A stretch of DNA of 64,000 nucleotides from Daucus carota subsp. sativus. Its lineage: Eukaryota > Streptophyta > Magnoliopsida > Apiales > Apiaceae. Where the stretch lies: assembly GCF_001625215.2 (NCBI RefSeq), contig NC_030383.2, forward strand, positions 14,272,779 to 14,336,778. The letters run 5' to 3'. Numbering within the stretch: the stretch's first letter is position 1; each line of letters starts with the position of its first letter. Positions 26,474-40,958 of the stretch are shown here, piece by piece. The notes below the pieces were generated by a model. The model made no database searches. It was not told the origin of the DNA and saw only the letters and a list, made by a program, of their open reading frames with translations. Both the position numbers and the translations under genes were made by a program.

Positions 26474-26835
26474 GAGCATCTCCAGCAGAGTCCTAATATG
26501 TTCCCTAAATATATAATAAAATATTTAATTTTTAAGGAATTACTACATTTTATGAATGAAAACTCCAACAACATTCCCTATTTCTATTCCCTATTATTAT
26601 TATAATATTATATTCAACTTGGGAGGAGGTGAGAGAACGGAGGGAAAGAGGTGGGAAAAGGAGAGAAGTGAATATTTTATTCTTCAAAATAGTATGAGGA
26701 ATGGTTCCACAATCTTTAGAAATAAGGAATGAAGTGGGCATTTTAACTTTTTAAGAGATGACTGTCATATTTCTTATATTAATAGCTTAAGATACCACAT
26801 TGAAAAGGTGATGGAGAACTCTAACAAATAGTCAT
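26474..26835. mobile_element. Possible MITE with weak terminal inverted repeats
   Basis: The left end GAGCATCTCCAGCAGAGTCC is the usual head of a common plant MITE class. The matching right end, GGTGATGGAGAACTCTAAC, pairs only partly. Assignment is tentative. Confidence 0.3.
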
Positions 26836-27624
26836 CAACAATCTTTTACATCAACACTAACGAAAACCTGCCAAAAGAAAAAGGGAAATTCTAGTACCAT
26901 CATGAATTGTCGTGTACAGTAGTGAATAACAGTCAATTCTAGGAGCAGAAGTCAAGGAACCAATTGTCAAATAGGATAAACCTAGCGCTGCCACGTGTAA
27001 AATTAGCTAATTACATAGCTAGACGTGTCAAATGGGATTACTCCGGTGCCGCCACGTATAAACTTAGCTTGCTGCTTAGAGCAAGTCCAAGACTGTTCTA
27101 GTTAAAGCTTTAAATATAATATAAAAGATTATGTCCTAATGATTTAAGACATACTTAAGTAAATTGTCTTATTCTCACTACATATTTAATATTTTATTAT
27201 TAAAAGTTTCGTTCATCATTAAAGGTCAATACAAAGAAGAGTAAGAAAGAGAGTGTTGGTAATATTTTCCTATAAAACCTAGGATAGGGCAAGTAAAGAT
27301 GTGCCTCAAAAATAAAGCTCAAAGAGCTTGTCCTAGTGATATCATGAAACTATATTAGTAAACAATTCATAGAGAGAGAATAAAATACTTCTTTTTCTTA
27401 CTTTTATTTTTCTTGGCGTCTTTATTTAAAATAGCAGAAACACTTTTACAAAATTAAAAATATTAATTTTTTCTTACACTTCTACTTCTTTCCAAAATAT
27501 TTTACTCAGAGTTCATTACTTTGAATAAGAATCATTTATATTAAGCTTATCAAAGTTTCATACAGACTAGTAGAATAGTGAATCAAACAAAAAAAAGCTC
27601 CAAGAAGAGAAAACATACAGCAAG

Positions 27625-29643
27625 ATGGGTAAGCTAGGCTGCTCTCCAGATGGCTACTTGAATGACTCGAAATTCAGCGAACCGATGCCATGGATTGGAA
27701 TCTATGTTGCAGCAGCATCTGCATTGTGTGCCTTGGCCATGTCAGTAGATACAGTCCATGCCTTTCGATACAGGAAATTATGGTTCCCTTGCAGCTTCTT
27801 CTCTCTCAATGCAACCACTTTGACTCTTGTTGCAGTGGCTGTTAAGCTCTCAGTGGACCTCAACACCTCCATGCCGCGGTCTCAAGATCAGCTTGTGAAG
27901 CTTAGCAGCACTGTGTTCATCTGCACTGTCATGGGTAATTTCATGCCTTCATTAGGAACTATGGAAAACAAGGAATTAATAATGAATATTATGGCTCTGG
28001 GGATTCTTGTTGTAACTGTTATAGTGAATATCTGTATACAACTAGCTACTGGGGTAATTTATGTTTTCTGGAAAGAACATATTTTTGTGCTGTTTTTGAT
28101 GCTTGTTTTGCTGGCAATAGTGTGTTCTTCAGCTCTAGCTGTTCCGAGTACTAGGAGTTATTTACGGATGAAATGTAGTAGAATACATAGTGTTGCTAGG
28201 AATGAGTGCTTGCAGGATAGGGATTTGCCAGTAGTTGAGAAGCTTAGAGAAGACCTGAGTAAATATTGGATGATGGCTCATACTTGAGATCCGCAGTTTG
28301 TGGGAGGGCGTTTAGCAACGTGTACAGCTTCTGGGGCGTTCTGCCTTCTAAGCGCGACGACTTTGGCAGAAGCTGTACTTAGAGCTCACCTGATGCCCTG
28401 GTCGTTTAAGTTTTGTCGTGGTACATCTGAGTATGAATGGTTGATGTTAGTAACTCAAATCATAGCGGTGGGAGTAGGAACTATTGCTCCAGCTGCTAGA
28501 TGGTTTACAGCCATTAAATTCAGGTGCATGAAGGAATTAAAAATGGTTGACAAGGCGGATTTTGAAGTGGAAAAGTACTGGATCCAGAAATTGGTTGAGT
28601 GGAAAGAGCGTCCATTAGCTTTACAAAGATTGGGGCGGAGAGGTAGAAGATTTGTACACAATTTAAAGTATCGGACTTTGGATTTTTGTATTGGTATGCA
28701 GTCAGGGATAGTATTGATTAGCAAATTAGTCAGACTCATCTCAATCTTCTTTGTGGGTCAGTTATTGATATTCTGGTACAGCTGCACAAGATTGGAGAGG
28801 TTTCTCAGAACCCAGGAGAACTCTTTAAGCAATGAACCAGAGTCTGAGACACAGCGTAGAACAGAAATGAATCTCAGCCGTTATGTTGTGCATCTTCAAG
28901 GAGAGGAAGGTTTAGTACATCTGATGAAAGCACAGGACTGTGATGCCACAAATCATTGGTTCGAGATGGGGGTAAAAGAGCAGCCAAAACATCTAATACA
29001 ATTTCTGGAGAAATCTCTGTATTCCAAAGAGCTCAAGGGGGTGAAAGAGTTTGACAGCGACCAGGTTCCTTGTCTGGATTCCCAGGACCCTCCCAATTCT
29101 TGGGCTCTTCCAGTTGTAACATTAACAGCAGTTGCAGTTGCAATTCCTAATATTGGCCACCAAGCAGTTCAGAAGTTGAAATACAGTGTCCATGAAGCCT
29201 TAATGTACATACGGGTGGTAGAAAACAACCTGGTGGATCCTAAAAGAGACTTGAAAAATTCCAGGGAAGCAGCAGAGATTGTGTGGTCAGGTATTGATCT
29301 ACTTAACAAGTGGCTAGATGTTGATCTACGTGCAATGGCACGTGAAGGGAAACATCCGAAGGACATACTCGAAGAACTGTCAAATATAGCAAAGAGTAAG
29401 TTCAAAGAAGTGAAGCGGACAGAATTGAATAAATGTTTAATGGATGCTCCTTCCAAATGGCCTATCAATGCAATCGCTGCAAATTCCATGTACAGAATAT
29501 GTCAATCACTTCTGCAGGAATACCGATTCAAGGCTGGAGGAAGCGATGAAATACTGTTTGAGAAGCTGTCTGTTATGATCTCTGATATTATCAGTGCTTG
29601 CCTTACTAACTTGAAACATGTGATAACCAAACATTGCAACTGA
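27625..29643 (+). CDS. Plant multi-pass membrane protein, ORF interrupted by one in-frame TGA
   Basis: One frame runs from ATG 27625 to TGA 29641-29643 (673 codons), broken only by TGA at 28285-28287 between MMAHT and DPQFVGGRL. Codons on both sides are in the same frame with no GT-AG intron between them, so this is a nonsense change, not a frameshift. The first half (220 aa) opens MGKLGCSPDGYLNDSKFSEP and has about five hydrophobic spans (near residues 22-44, 52-75, 92-110, 117-145, 150-175). The second has three more spans (TASGAFCLLSATTLAEAVL; WLMLVTQIIAVGVGTIAP; LISIFFVGQLLIFWY) and a long C-terminal part with WALPVVTLTAVAVAIPNIG. I recognise the sequence style of a plant-specific membrane family of unknown function. 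As written it would yield only the 220-aa N-terminal part. Possible explanations: null allele, young pseudogene or base-call error. Confidence 0.75.
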
Positions 29644-32616
<2,973 letters not shown>

Positions 32617-33209
32617 AGAAAGCAGTTGGGAGCGATATTGCAGGAAGGAAACATCTTAAATTACATAACTTCTGTGCCGGAGAAATCTGTTAGGAGCAAT
32701 ATTAGATGAAAAACATCTTGGATTACATAACCCCAAACGAAGGTCTCCTCTATGACTCTCATATCGATTTTATTTCAGACACCATTGTAATATGAGATTA
32801 CTGTAGAAATTAGCTTCCTCTTTATATGATGTCTCTAGTATTTGTTTCTTTGGTTTATACCCAGAAATTTGAAGTCAGTATCATGCAGTCAACCATATAG
32901 ACATCTATTGCTATTTCTTTTACTTTGTTCAGCTTCTTTAACCATCTTAGGCAAACAATGGCGAAATAGAAATTCCGCAACACCCAATAAAAATATATCA
33001 CTAATTTGCAATAGCAACTACGCCGCAATCAGCATCTCTCTGATTCAAGGTAATGATAAGAGATTCACACTTTCCAAGTTTCCATTCCTCGCGAATTAAT
33101 AATTTTTACATCGACTTATCAAATGAAAAGATGGAGAGGGTTAAACTTTAAAGGATGCGTGAATGACGATAGAAGAGTCCACTCTCTCGGAGACAGCGGA
33201 TAGCAACAT

Positions 33210-33426
33210 TTTACAATGATCATCAGTCCGCACTATTCCGTTAAAATGATCATCAATCCGCACTATTCCCTTACTAGAGTCTAGAGTACAATATGATCCT
33301 ATTCACTTACTATAGTACAATATGATCCTGGTTAGCATGTACAATATGATCCTCATAAGCATTCTTCTCAACACTTCGAGATTTTAGGATAACTAATCAA
33401 TTAACATGGTATCAGAGCTCGGGATC
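33210..33426 (+). mobile_element. Remnant of a copia-type retrotransposon: LTR end and primer-binding site
   Basis: TGGTATCAGAGCTCGGG at 33407, directly after an LTR-like end (ATTAACA), is the classic initiator-Met tRNA primer site of plant copia elements. The preceding LTR part contains ATGATCATCA..TCCGCACTATTCC twice and TACAATATGATCCT three times. No gag or pol frame follows; the interior is missing. Confidence 0.55.
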
Positions 33427-33446
33427 ACGGAAGACTCTGATTCGTT

Positions 33447-33554
33447 CAGCTTTTGTGGAAAAAAACTGCCTCACTAACCTCGGATAATTTCACAGTTTAC
33501 AGCTTTTGTGGACGAAAACTGCCTCACTAACCTCGGATAATTTCACAGTTTACT
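33447..33554 (+). repeat. Tandem repeat, two copies of about 53 bp
   Basis: The unit begins CAGCTTTTGTGG, continues GCCTCACTAACCTCGGATAA and ends TTTCACAGTTTA. It immediately follows the copia primer site, so it is probably part of that element's untranslated leader. Confidence 0.8.
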
Positions 33555-33792
33555 GAAAAAAATTCTTTACAACTGCTATATGATTCGTTAGTTCTGGTAC
33601 CGGAATTTAAAGAGGGAGGAAAGCAAGTAAAAAGTAAAGTAGTTTCGTATACACTCGTACTCATATAGTAAGTAATATTCATATTTGTACTCTGGACTCT
33701 GGAGTTTCAGTAAGAATACAAGTAAATGTATATTAATGCAAATTCAGCATACTTTCACTTCAAAAAATTTACTACCAAATTAGGATGAAATT

Positions 33793-35452
33793 TGTTGATA
33801 GAGGAATTTGGTAATCAACAAAGATGAGGTTCATGGCCGGAATCAAGATCCGTGACGGTGGTTTTGGTCGCCGGAGAGTGGTGGTTGTTTGTTTTAGGGG
33901 GTGGCTGAGATTAGGGTTTTGAGTTGGTCTCACGTGCTCTCAACTCATGATCCCCCAATGTGCCTACGTACCCCTATATTTATAGGGGATCAAGCCATAC
34001 GTAGTTCTATGGAACCAGGAGTCCTAGTTTGATCAGGACTAGGCCTCTTGGCGATAAGGTCGGAGATAGGCCGAAGGCCCATCTTGGAGAATCCTACTCC
34101 TGTTAGAATTAGTCTTGAGTATGACTACCTCAGACTCCTAATCCAAATAGAACACGGATTCAACGATATCTCCACTACGAGAGATAGCATCTACCACGAC
34201 TCTTATGGAGAAGTTATCCGGGGGAGCCATGACTAACCCCTCGAGGTGCAGGGACACGTCCTCACCTCTCGGTGAGGTCTTCATCTTCAAACAAGGTAGA
34301 CAAGGAGCCAAATTACACGATCGTCTCAATCCCCCGATGAGGGCTAACTCACCAGAATACAGGATCCAGACATATGATCGGCCTTCGTGTTACCCCGGAG
34401 GGCCTTCAAGAGCCATGATCACCTCAAGCCCCCACACGAGGGTTAACTCGGCAGATAGCAGGATTGAGGATTGTAGATCATGCCCGGATGAGCCCGGGAA
34501 CTATCAGATGAGCCTGATAACTACCAAATGAGCTTGGTAACTACCAAATGAGCTTGGTAACTAGTCTTCATATCCCTCGGAAGGGTCGTCACGGAGACTC
34601 ACTCATCCTCTCTCTCTCATCATGTATTTCATAACTATGCCTCTTCTGAGTCAAAGGACGCGCCCTGATAGGGAGGACGTGTCCTTCCCAATTCCCGTCT
34701 TCATCCCTGTTTACTGGACAAGAGACCGCACTCCCCGGGTTATGTCCGGAGGAGGGCGCGTCCTCCCCTCTACATGGTGTACAAAAACGGCTACAACACC
34801 TCGGAAGAGTCATCGTATCCCCCGGAGGGGTCGTCATATCCCCGGAGGGGTAGGTCTTCTTATCCCCGGAGGGACGGTCTTCGTCTCCCTCGGAAGGGTT
34901 GTCTCAGCGAATGTACACTCTCCCATAAGAAGAGCCTTCTTACAATATGTGTTTACATGTGGGAGCGACCCCTGAGGGCGCGCCCTTGCCTTCGCCGTCT
35001 TGTCCCATCGACCACTCCAACAACACATCAGACATGTCCTTCTTTAACATGAGGCCGCGCCCCTCAGTCACCTCCGAAGAGGGCGCGCCCTCCTCCAACA
35101 CCATGACCAATTTTGGTCATAACAGGGTGGACGGAGGGTCGGTCGCGTCCTTCCATCAACGTCCTCAAGAGTCGCGTCTCTCCTTCCATCAACATCCTCA
35201 AGAGTCGCGTCTCTCCTTGTGACTCGGAGGACGCGTCCTCTTTACGCAACATCGGCGGATTAGTCACGCCACGGAGGGCTGCGCCCTTCCGTTCAGACTA
35301 GTCTCTTCAAGGGTCGGTCGCGTCCTCACTTTATAAGCAGGAGGACGCGTCCTGATACCTCATATAAGACTCTTAGCCCAATTCATGTCTTACTTAGTTA
35401 AACTAAGTACATACCCGGCCCACCAAGGACCTAGCCAAATTTGGCTATAACA
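33793..35452 (-). repeat. LARD-1 3' LTR (left copy), 1660 bp
   Basis: On the plus strand it starts TGTTGATAGAGGAATTTGG and ends TTTGGCTATAACA. It is rich in CGGAGGG and GGGCGCGCCC blocks. Open frames of up to 117 codons inside it recur identically in the other LTR and are not genes. Confidence 0.93.
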
Positions 35453-35475
35453 AGTACTCCCCAAATTCTTTTGAC
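35453..35475 (-). other. Polypurine tract of LARD-1
   Basis: Read on the minus strand, GTCAAAAGAATTTGGGGAGT lies directly before the 3' LTR. It is purine-rich, as needed to prime plus-strand synthesis. Confidence 0.6.
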
Positions 35476-38400
35476 ATTGGAGATGTTAAGGGAATTTTCA
35501 TAATATAAAATTTTGTCCTTTTTCCTGTAACGGCGGAGGAGAGAACATGCTCTTAAATGTGTAAAGAGTCTGTAAAAATGTCTTGGAGCTCTATTGTATA
35601 TTCGGGCGCGCCTCATTTAACCTTTCATTCAGTTATGTTACTATTATACTATACAGGCGCGCCAACTCCGAAACTTTGTTTATGCGGGTATGGCTTTTTC
35701 TGTAAAAAGCTCATTTAATGACTTTAGTATGAGACAAAATCACATGCCATTCTACACACGTTTGCCACCAAATCATACTACAGTAACAAAATTATGTTTA
35801 TTAGTTTTTAGAAACTAAATAACATTACTTTCCCACCTTATATCTCCTGTGTATGATCTCCCGTGCTTAACCAATTAAGCTTGCCATGTGCAATTCATTA
35901 TTATTTTTAATCAGTGGACCCACAAGCACATGACTTTGTCTCCTTTACATTGGTGGGCACTGTGCATTTCTTTACGCCAACATGCTAGTATATTTTTAAA
36001 ATTTCCAATATTCCTTATATGTTTATTGTTGTAGAGTTTTTTTTTATTAACCACTGAGTTTGGCCACCTTGCATTTTGTCGGGACGCGTCCCTTGACTAT
36101 TTAGCCCAGTGTAAATTAATATAATCTACATTCTGAATACTAGCATTTGTGTTCATAATATTTACACAGGCGAGTCTTGTTTCTCTCCTAGCACATATCT
36201 TCATAATCCTCGAGTGTGCGTACAGGCCATAAGACATAATATCTTTTAATCAAATAGAAGATTGTGGGAGCGCCACTTTTTCATGCATGCATTATAACAC
36301 GTTTCTTGTCTTGTAGGTTTTTTTTTTTTTATTTAGAACCATTCTCTATTTTTGCACAGATAGACCATCGGGGCATATTTTACTCGATCATGAGGCACCT
36401 CCCGAGTCTATTTATTATATAAACTTATAGCATATAGGCGCGTCCTTGACTATTTAATCAAGAGCTTCCACCTTTCCTTGACCGAGTTGAGACTCAACAT
36501 ATATCATTTATCTCATGGAGCAACCTCAAGACCTTTTTTTTTTTTATTAACACGATTTGTGTCACAGGATCACAACGGCAAGCAGGTCGAGCACTTTAAC
36601 AAAACAACAATTTTCATGCAAACCCAAGGGGTTTTGGGTTCGGTCGTGTCTTCGGGATCTATTTAGGTGCACCAAGGACGCGCCTGTTGTAAGATGAACA
36701 ACAAACTTTTAACAAAGCTGAGTAGCTTTACATATTTAGTAAAAGTTGATATCAACTCCGGCTGACTAATTTCATGCCATGCGTATATATTTTGCTCTCA
36801 CGAAGTTCTCCATCTTTCAACGGGCACATATTCAAGCAAATAGTATTTTCTTATTTTTCCCTTTCACAGGCGCGCCCTTAATTACTCTATTAAGAGCTAT
36901 CACCTTCCTGCTTAATATGAGACTTCAACACAAGAACCTCGAGAATTTCTTTGTTTTTTTTTTTTACTAACCTGACTTGTGTCACAGCCGCAAGCAAAAC
37001 GAGATTCTTGAGGCTAGTATTCACATAATCATCACAAAAGCAAGGCGCGCCTTCGAGCAAGAAATACTACCTCCCTTTTATTTTTTATAAAAGAACTTTA
37101 TTTCTTTTCTCAGCATGAATTTCATTAAATTCAGATGGCGCGCCCTCCATGCACATGTTTAGACAACACGTTTTTATAACCATCACTTTCTTGGTGGTCA
37201 ATTTTACTCCCCGTTGTTGCTCATATATTTATTTAAAAGCACCTCCACAGTCTTCTAATCGACTTTTGTATATGGGGTAATATATGGAAGCTCCTAAAAG
37301 AGAGGAGAGGTGATATGCTCTCAAATTTATTAAGAGCTATCAAAAACCCATTAAAACCTTACTCCCTCTGTCCCATTTTAACTGCCTTTTTAGAGAGATG
37401 CACACAAACCAATTTTTACATTTATGGAGGTGTTTATTTCTTTATGCCAACATGTTATACTCTCTTTTAACATTTCCAATGTGGCGCGCCTTATACTCAA
37501 AGGAATTATTAATAATACCATGGCTCTTAGTGGATACAGAACCCATGTATAGCACACACTTTTTCATCATCTCTTTTGCCCATCCAATAATAAACCATGT
37601 CTGTCATATATACCCAGACTTTTTAAGGGTCGTGATTCTAGTATCCGCAAATTATTTCTTGCGTCTCATTTTCGAGTAAATCACGAATTTTGTTAAGTGA
37701 ACATCGATCCACACTACTTGGAGAATAGAAGCTGCATCCCCAGAACCCATTTGGGTTGACGTTACAGTTTTTTGCTTTGATGTGCATAACATAGTCGCGT
37801 CCCTGACGGGTTTGCAATCGCGTAAGCAAAAGAATGTAAGTGAATTCAGTCTAATGGTAAATAACGCGCTAGTACACTCCAACTTGCGCAGGACGCGCCC
37901 TTGGTGTTTAACCAGCTTTTGTCAAAAATTATAAGCATATAGCACTTTAGACGCGTCATTCCCTTATTAATTTAATGAGTTTAAGTACCTGGACTCGGCT
38001 GGTTATCATCTTTGGCCATGCTGGAGTATATTTTGGTCATCCGCAAATTTATAAGCATATAAAGAGTTGACACTGTTCTTTGATCACTCAAGTGTTGCAT
38101 TTTTTTTTTTTTATAAATGTCCAAGCTGGGGGGGGACTTTGTCTACTCAAGTGTACAACAAAAATTTCCAAGACATTGATCATGTCTTTTAGGTTGAGTA
38201 TCATCATAACACTCCCACCGTAGCAGAGAGTATTTTTCTAACCGATAGCTCATTGCTCTGGCCACACATTTGTCAAAGGTGTGATTCCACACATGTAATA
38301 AGGATATCTAGGTTATGTATCATGTGGCGCTCATGAACTCTTTTCATGCTAGAAGCTGTACATCCATCATCCACTATGTAGACCAGGGGCGTGGCCTTGT

Positions 38401-39272
38401 TTATGAACATATTATAGTCGCTATTTAAATAGTACTGATCAGTCATAAAAATTTCAGTATCAAGGGACGCGCCCTTAGTTGACTTGTAGTAATACTATAC
38501 TATAGTCACGCTTTTATCATCAGGGCTCTCTCTTGATGGGAGGTTGAAATTATGCAACCAGGTCTTATTGACTTTATTGCAAATTTACAATAATATAGAC
38601 CTTATTCATGTGAGATAGTCACGGGGGCTTTTCAGCGCACTCCCCTTGCATTCAAGCAATTTTCATAATACTGAGGGCTTCTTCGAGCACACCTCTTATT
38701 TTTCAATAAACCAAGTTGAGGGCATTTGAGCTCACCTCTTTTTTCCTCAAAAAATATCGAGATATCATCATGAACTCTTGGCCTCATCATCATATGTGAG
38801 ATGCATTTTGAATTGCATTTATAACATGCACAACTACATGGCCTCAAAAGGGAAGCGTCTTTGGAAGGGAGATGTCTTGCTCAAAGAGTAGACACATGGC
38901 TTCCAAACTGTCCATGTTTAACTTTAGAGGTGACTACCTCTTTCTATGATAGCTTTATCATAGCAAAGCACCAAGCTTCTCTTCCGATATCACCTACGCA
39001 GTACTCAATAAAGACCATTGTATATGGTGATGTACTACTCTTCAAATAATAAAGAGGTTAGATATTACCTGGAGGTGCGCCCGGTCAGGGGAAGGCGCGC
39101 ATCCTTTGACGATTCCCCATGTTCAAAAACCTTGCTCATACCTTAAGTTTCCCCCTAGAATTTCGTCGAAGATCACCTTCCTAACCATCACCCAACCGGA
39201 AGACACTCTATCTTTATGTTCAAATCCCAACGTGTGACATCTCTCCCTCCTAAGATGATGATCTTGATTAGC

Positions 39273-39292
39273 CCCTCCTTCTAGCGCCAATT
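39273..39292 (-). other. Primer-binding-site region of LARD-1
   Basis: On the minus strand AA, then TTGGCGCTAGAAGGAGGG, directly follows the 5' LTR. TGG matches the CCA end of a tRNA. The tRNA species is not identified. LARD-2 has the related AATTGGCGCCGTCTGTGGG in the same place. Confidence 0.55.
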
Positions 39293-40953
39293 TGTTGATA
39301 GAGGAATTTGGTAATCAACAAAGATGAGGTTCATGGCCGGAATCAAGATCCGTGACGGTGGTTTTGGTCGCCGGAGAGTGGTGGTTGTTTGTTTTAGGGG
39401 GTGGCTGAGATTAGGGTTTTGAGTTGGTCTCACGTGCTCTCAACTCATGATCCCCCAATGTGCCTACGTACCCCTATATTTATAGGGGATCAAGCCATAC
39501 GTAGTTCTATGGAACCAGGAGTCCTAGTTTGATCAGGACTAGGCCTCTTGGCGATAAGGTCGGAGATAGGCCGAAGGCCCATCTTGGAGAATCCTACTCC
39601 TGTTAGAATTAGTCTTGAGTATGACTACCTCAGACTCCTAATCCAAATAGAACACGGATTCAACGATATCTCCACTACGAGAGATAGCATCTACCACGAC
39701 TCTTATGGAGAAGTTATCCGGGGGAGCCATGACTAACCCCTCGAGGTGCAGGGACACGTCCTCACCTCTCGGTGAGGTCTTCATCTTCAAACAAGGTAGA
39801 CAAGGAGCCAAATTACACGATCGTCTCAATCCCCCGATGAGGGCTAACTCACCAGAATACAGGATCCAGACATATGATCGGCCTTCGTGTTACCCCGGAG
39901 GGCCTTCAAGAGCCATGATCACCTCAAGCCCCCACACGAGGGTTAACTCGGCAGATAGCAGGATTGAGGATTGTAGATCATGCCCGGATGAGCCCGGGAA
40001 CTATCAGATGAGCCTGATAACTACCAAATGAGCTTGGTAACTACCAAATGAGCTTGGTAACTAGTCTTCATATCCCTCGGAAGGGTCGTCACGGAGACTC
40101 ACTCATCCTCTCTCTCTCATCATGTATTTCATAACTATGCCTCTTCTGAGTCAAAGGACGCGCCCTGATAGGGAGGACGTGTCCTTCCCAATTCCCGTCT
40201 TCATCCCTGTTTACTGGACAAGAGACCGCACTCCCCGGGTTATGTCCGGAGGAGGGCGCGTCCTCCCCTCTACATGGTGTACAAAAACGGCTACAACACC
40301 TCGGAAGAGTCATCGTATCCCCCGGAGGGGTCGTCATATCCCCCGGAGGGGTAGGTCTTCTTATCCCCGGAGGGACGGTCTTCGTCTCCCTCGGAAGGGT
40401 TGTCTCAGCGAATGTACACTCTCCCATAAGAAGAGCCTTCTTACAATATGTGTTTACATGTGGGAGCGACCCCTGAGGGCGCGCCCTTGCCTTCGCCGTC
40501 TTGTCCCATCGACCACTCCAACAACACATCAGACATGTCCTTCTTTAACATGAGGCCGCGCCCCTCAGTCACCTCCGAAGAGGGCGCGCCCTCCTCCAAC
40601 ACCATGACCAATTTTGGTCATAACAGGGTGGACGGAGGGTCGGTCGCGTCCTTCCATCAACGTCCTCAAGAGTCGCGTCTCTCCTTCCATCAACATCCTC
40701 AAGAGTCGCGTCTCTCCTTGTGACTCGGAGGACGCGTCCTCTTTACGCAACATCGGCGGATTAGTCACGCCACGGAGGGCTGCGCCCTTCCGTTCAGACT
40801 AGTCTCTTCAAGGGTCGGTCGCGTCCTCACTTTATAAGCAGGAGGACGCGTCCTGATACCTCATATAAGACTCTTAGCCCAATTCATGTCTTACTTAGTT
40901 AAACTAAGTACATACCCGGCCCACCAAGGACCTAGCCAAATTTGGCTATAACA
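39293..40953 (-). repeat. LARD-1 5' LTR (right copy), 1661 bp
   Basis: It matches the left LTR except for one extra C near 40343. It should contain the element's promoter, read on the minus strand; no TATA box was assigned. Confidence 0.93.
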
Positions 40954-40958
40954 AAATT

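Larger units (their letters stand above)
23083..27624. other. 4.5-kb AT-rich intergenic region with MITE fragments
   Basis: It lies between the divergent NPH3-like and membrane-protein genes. I see no coding exon. Besides the Stowaway-like cluster and tandem repeats listed separately, 26965-27070 holds two similar blocks, GCCACGTGTAAAATTAGCT and GCCACGTATAAACTTAGCT, the first with a G-box core (CACGTG), about 600 bp upstream of the gene at 27625. Confidence 0.6.
32617..33792. other. Intergenic region between RABH1 and LARD-1
   Basis: It holds the RABH1 3' untranslated region, then a copia-type LTR remnant with its primer site and tandem repeats (listed separately). No gene is seen. Confidence 0.6.
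33793..40953 (-). mobile_element. Complete young LARD-type LTR retrotransposon (LARD-1), 7161 bp
   Basis: Two LTRs (33793-35452 and 39293-40953) start TG and end CA and are flanked by the perfect 5-bp duplication AAATT (33788-33792 and 40954-40958). They differ by a single C in a run (near 34842 against 40343), so the insertion is very recent. Orientation is minus: read on that strand, the 39293-40953 LTR is followed by AATTGGCGCTAGAAGGAGGG (primer-site region). The stretch before the other LTR is purine-rich (AAAAGAATTTGGGGAGTACT), fitting a polypurine tract. The 3840-bp interior (35453-39292) has no gag or pol domain in any frame, so the element is non-autonomous. The interior is dotted with GGCGCGCC and GGGACGCGTCCC palindromes. 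Confidence 0.93.

Noticed and set aside
27079-27345. Pair of GAGCAAGTCC / GAGCTTGTCC ends as a MITE
   Set aside because: The two ends are in direct, not inverted, orientation, so they do not form terminal inverted repeats of one element.
34205-35301. Several open frames of 60-117 codons in the LARD-1 LTR, repeated at 39705-40802
   Set aside because: They occur identically in both LTRs on both strands, overlap each other, match no domain and follow from the GC-rich composition.
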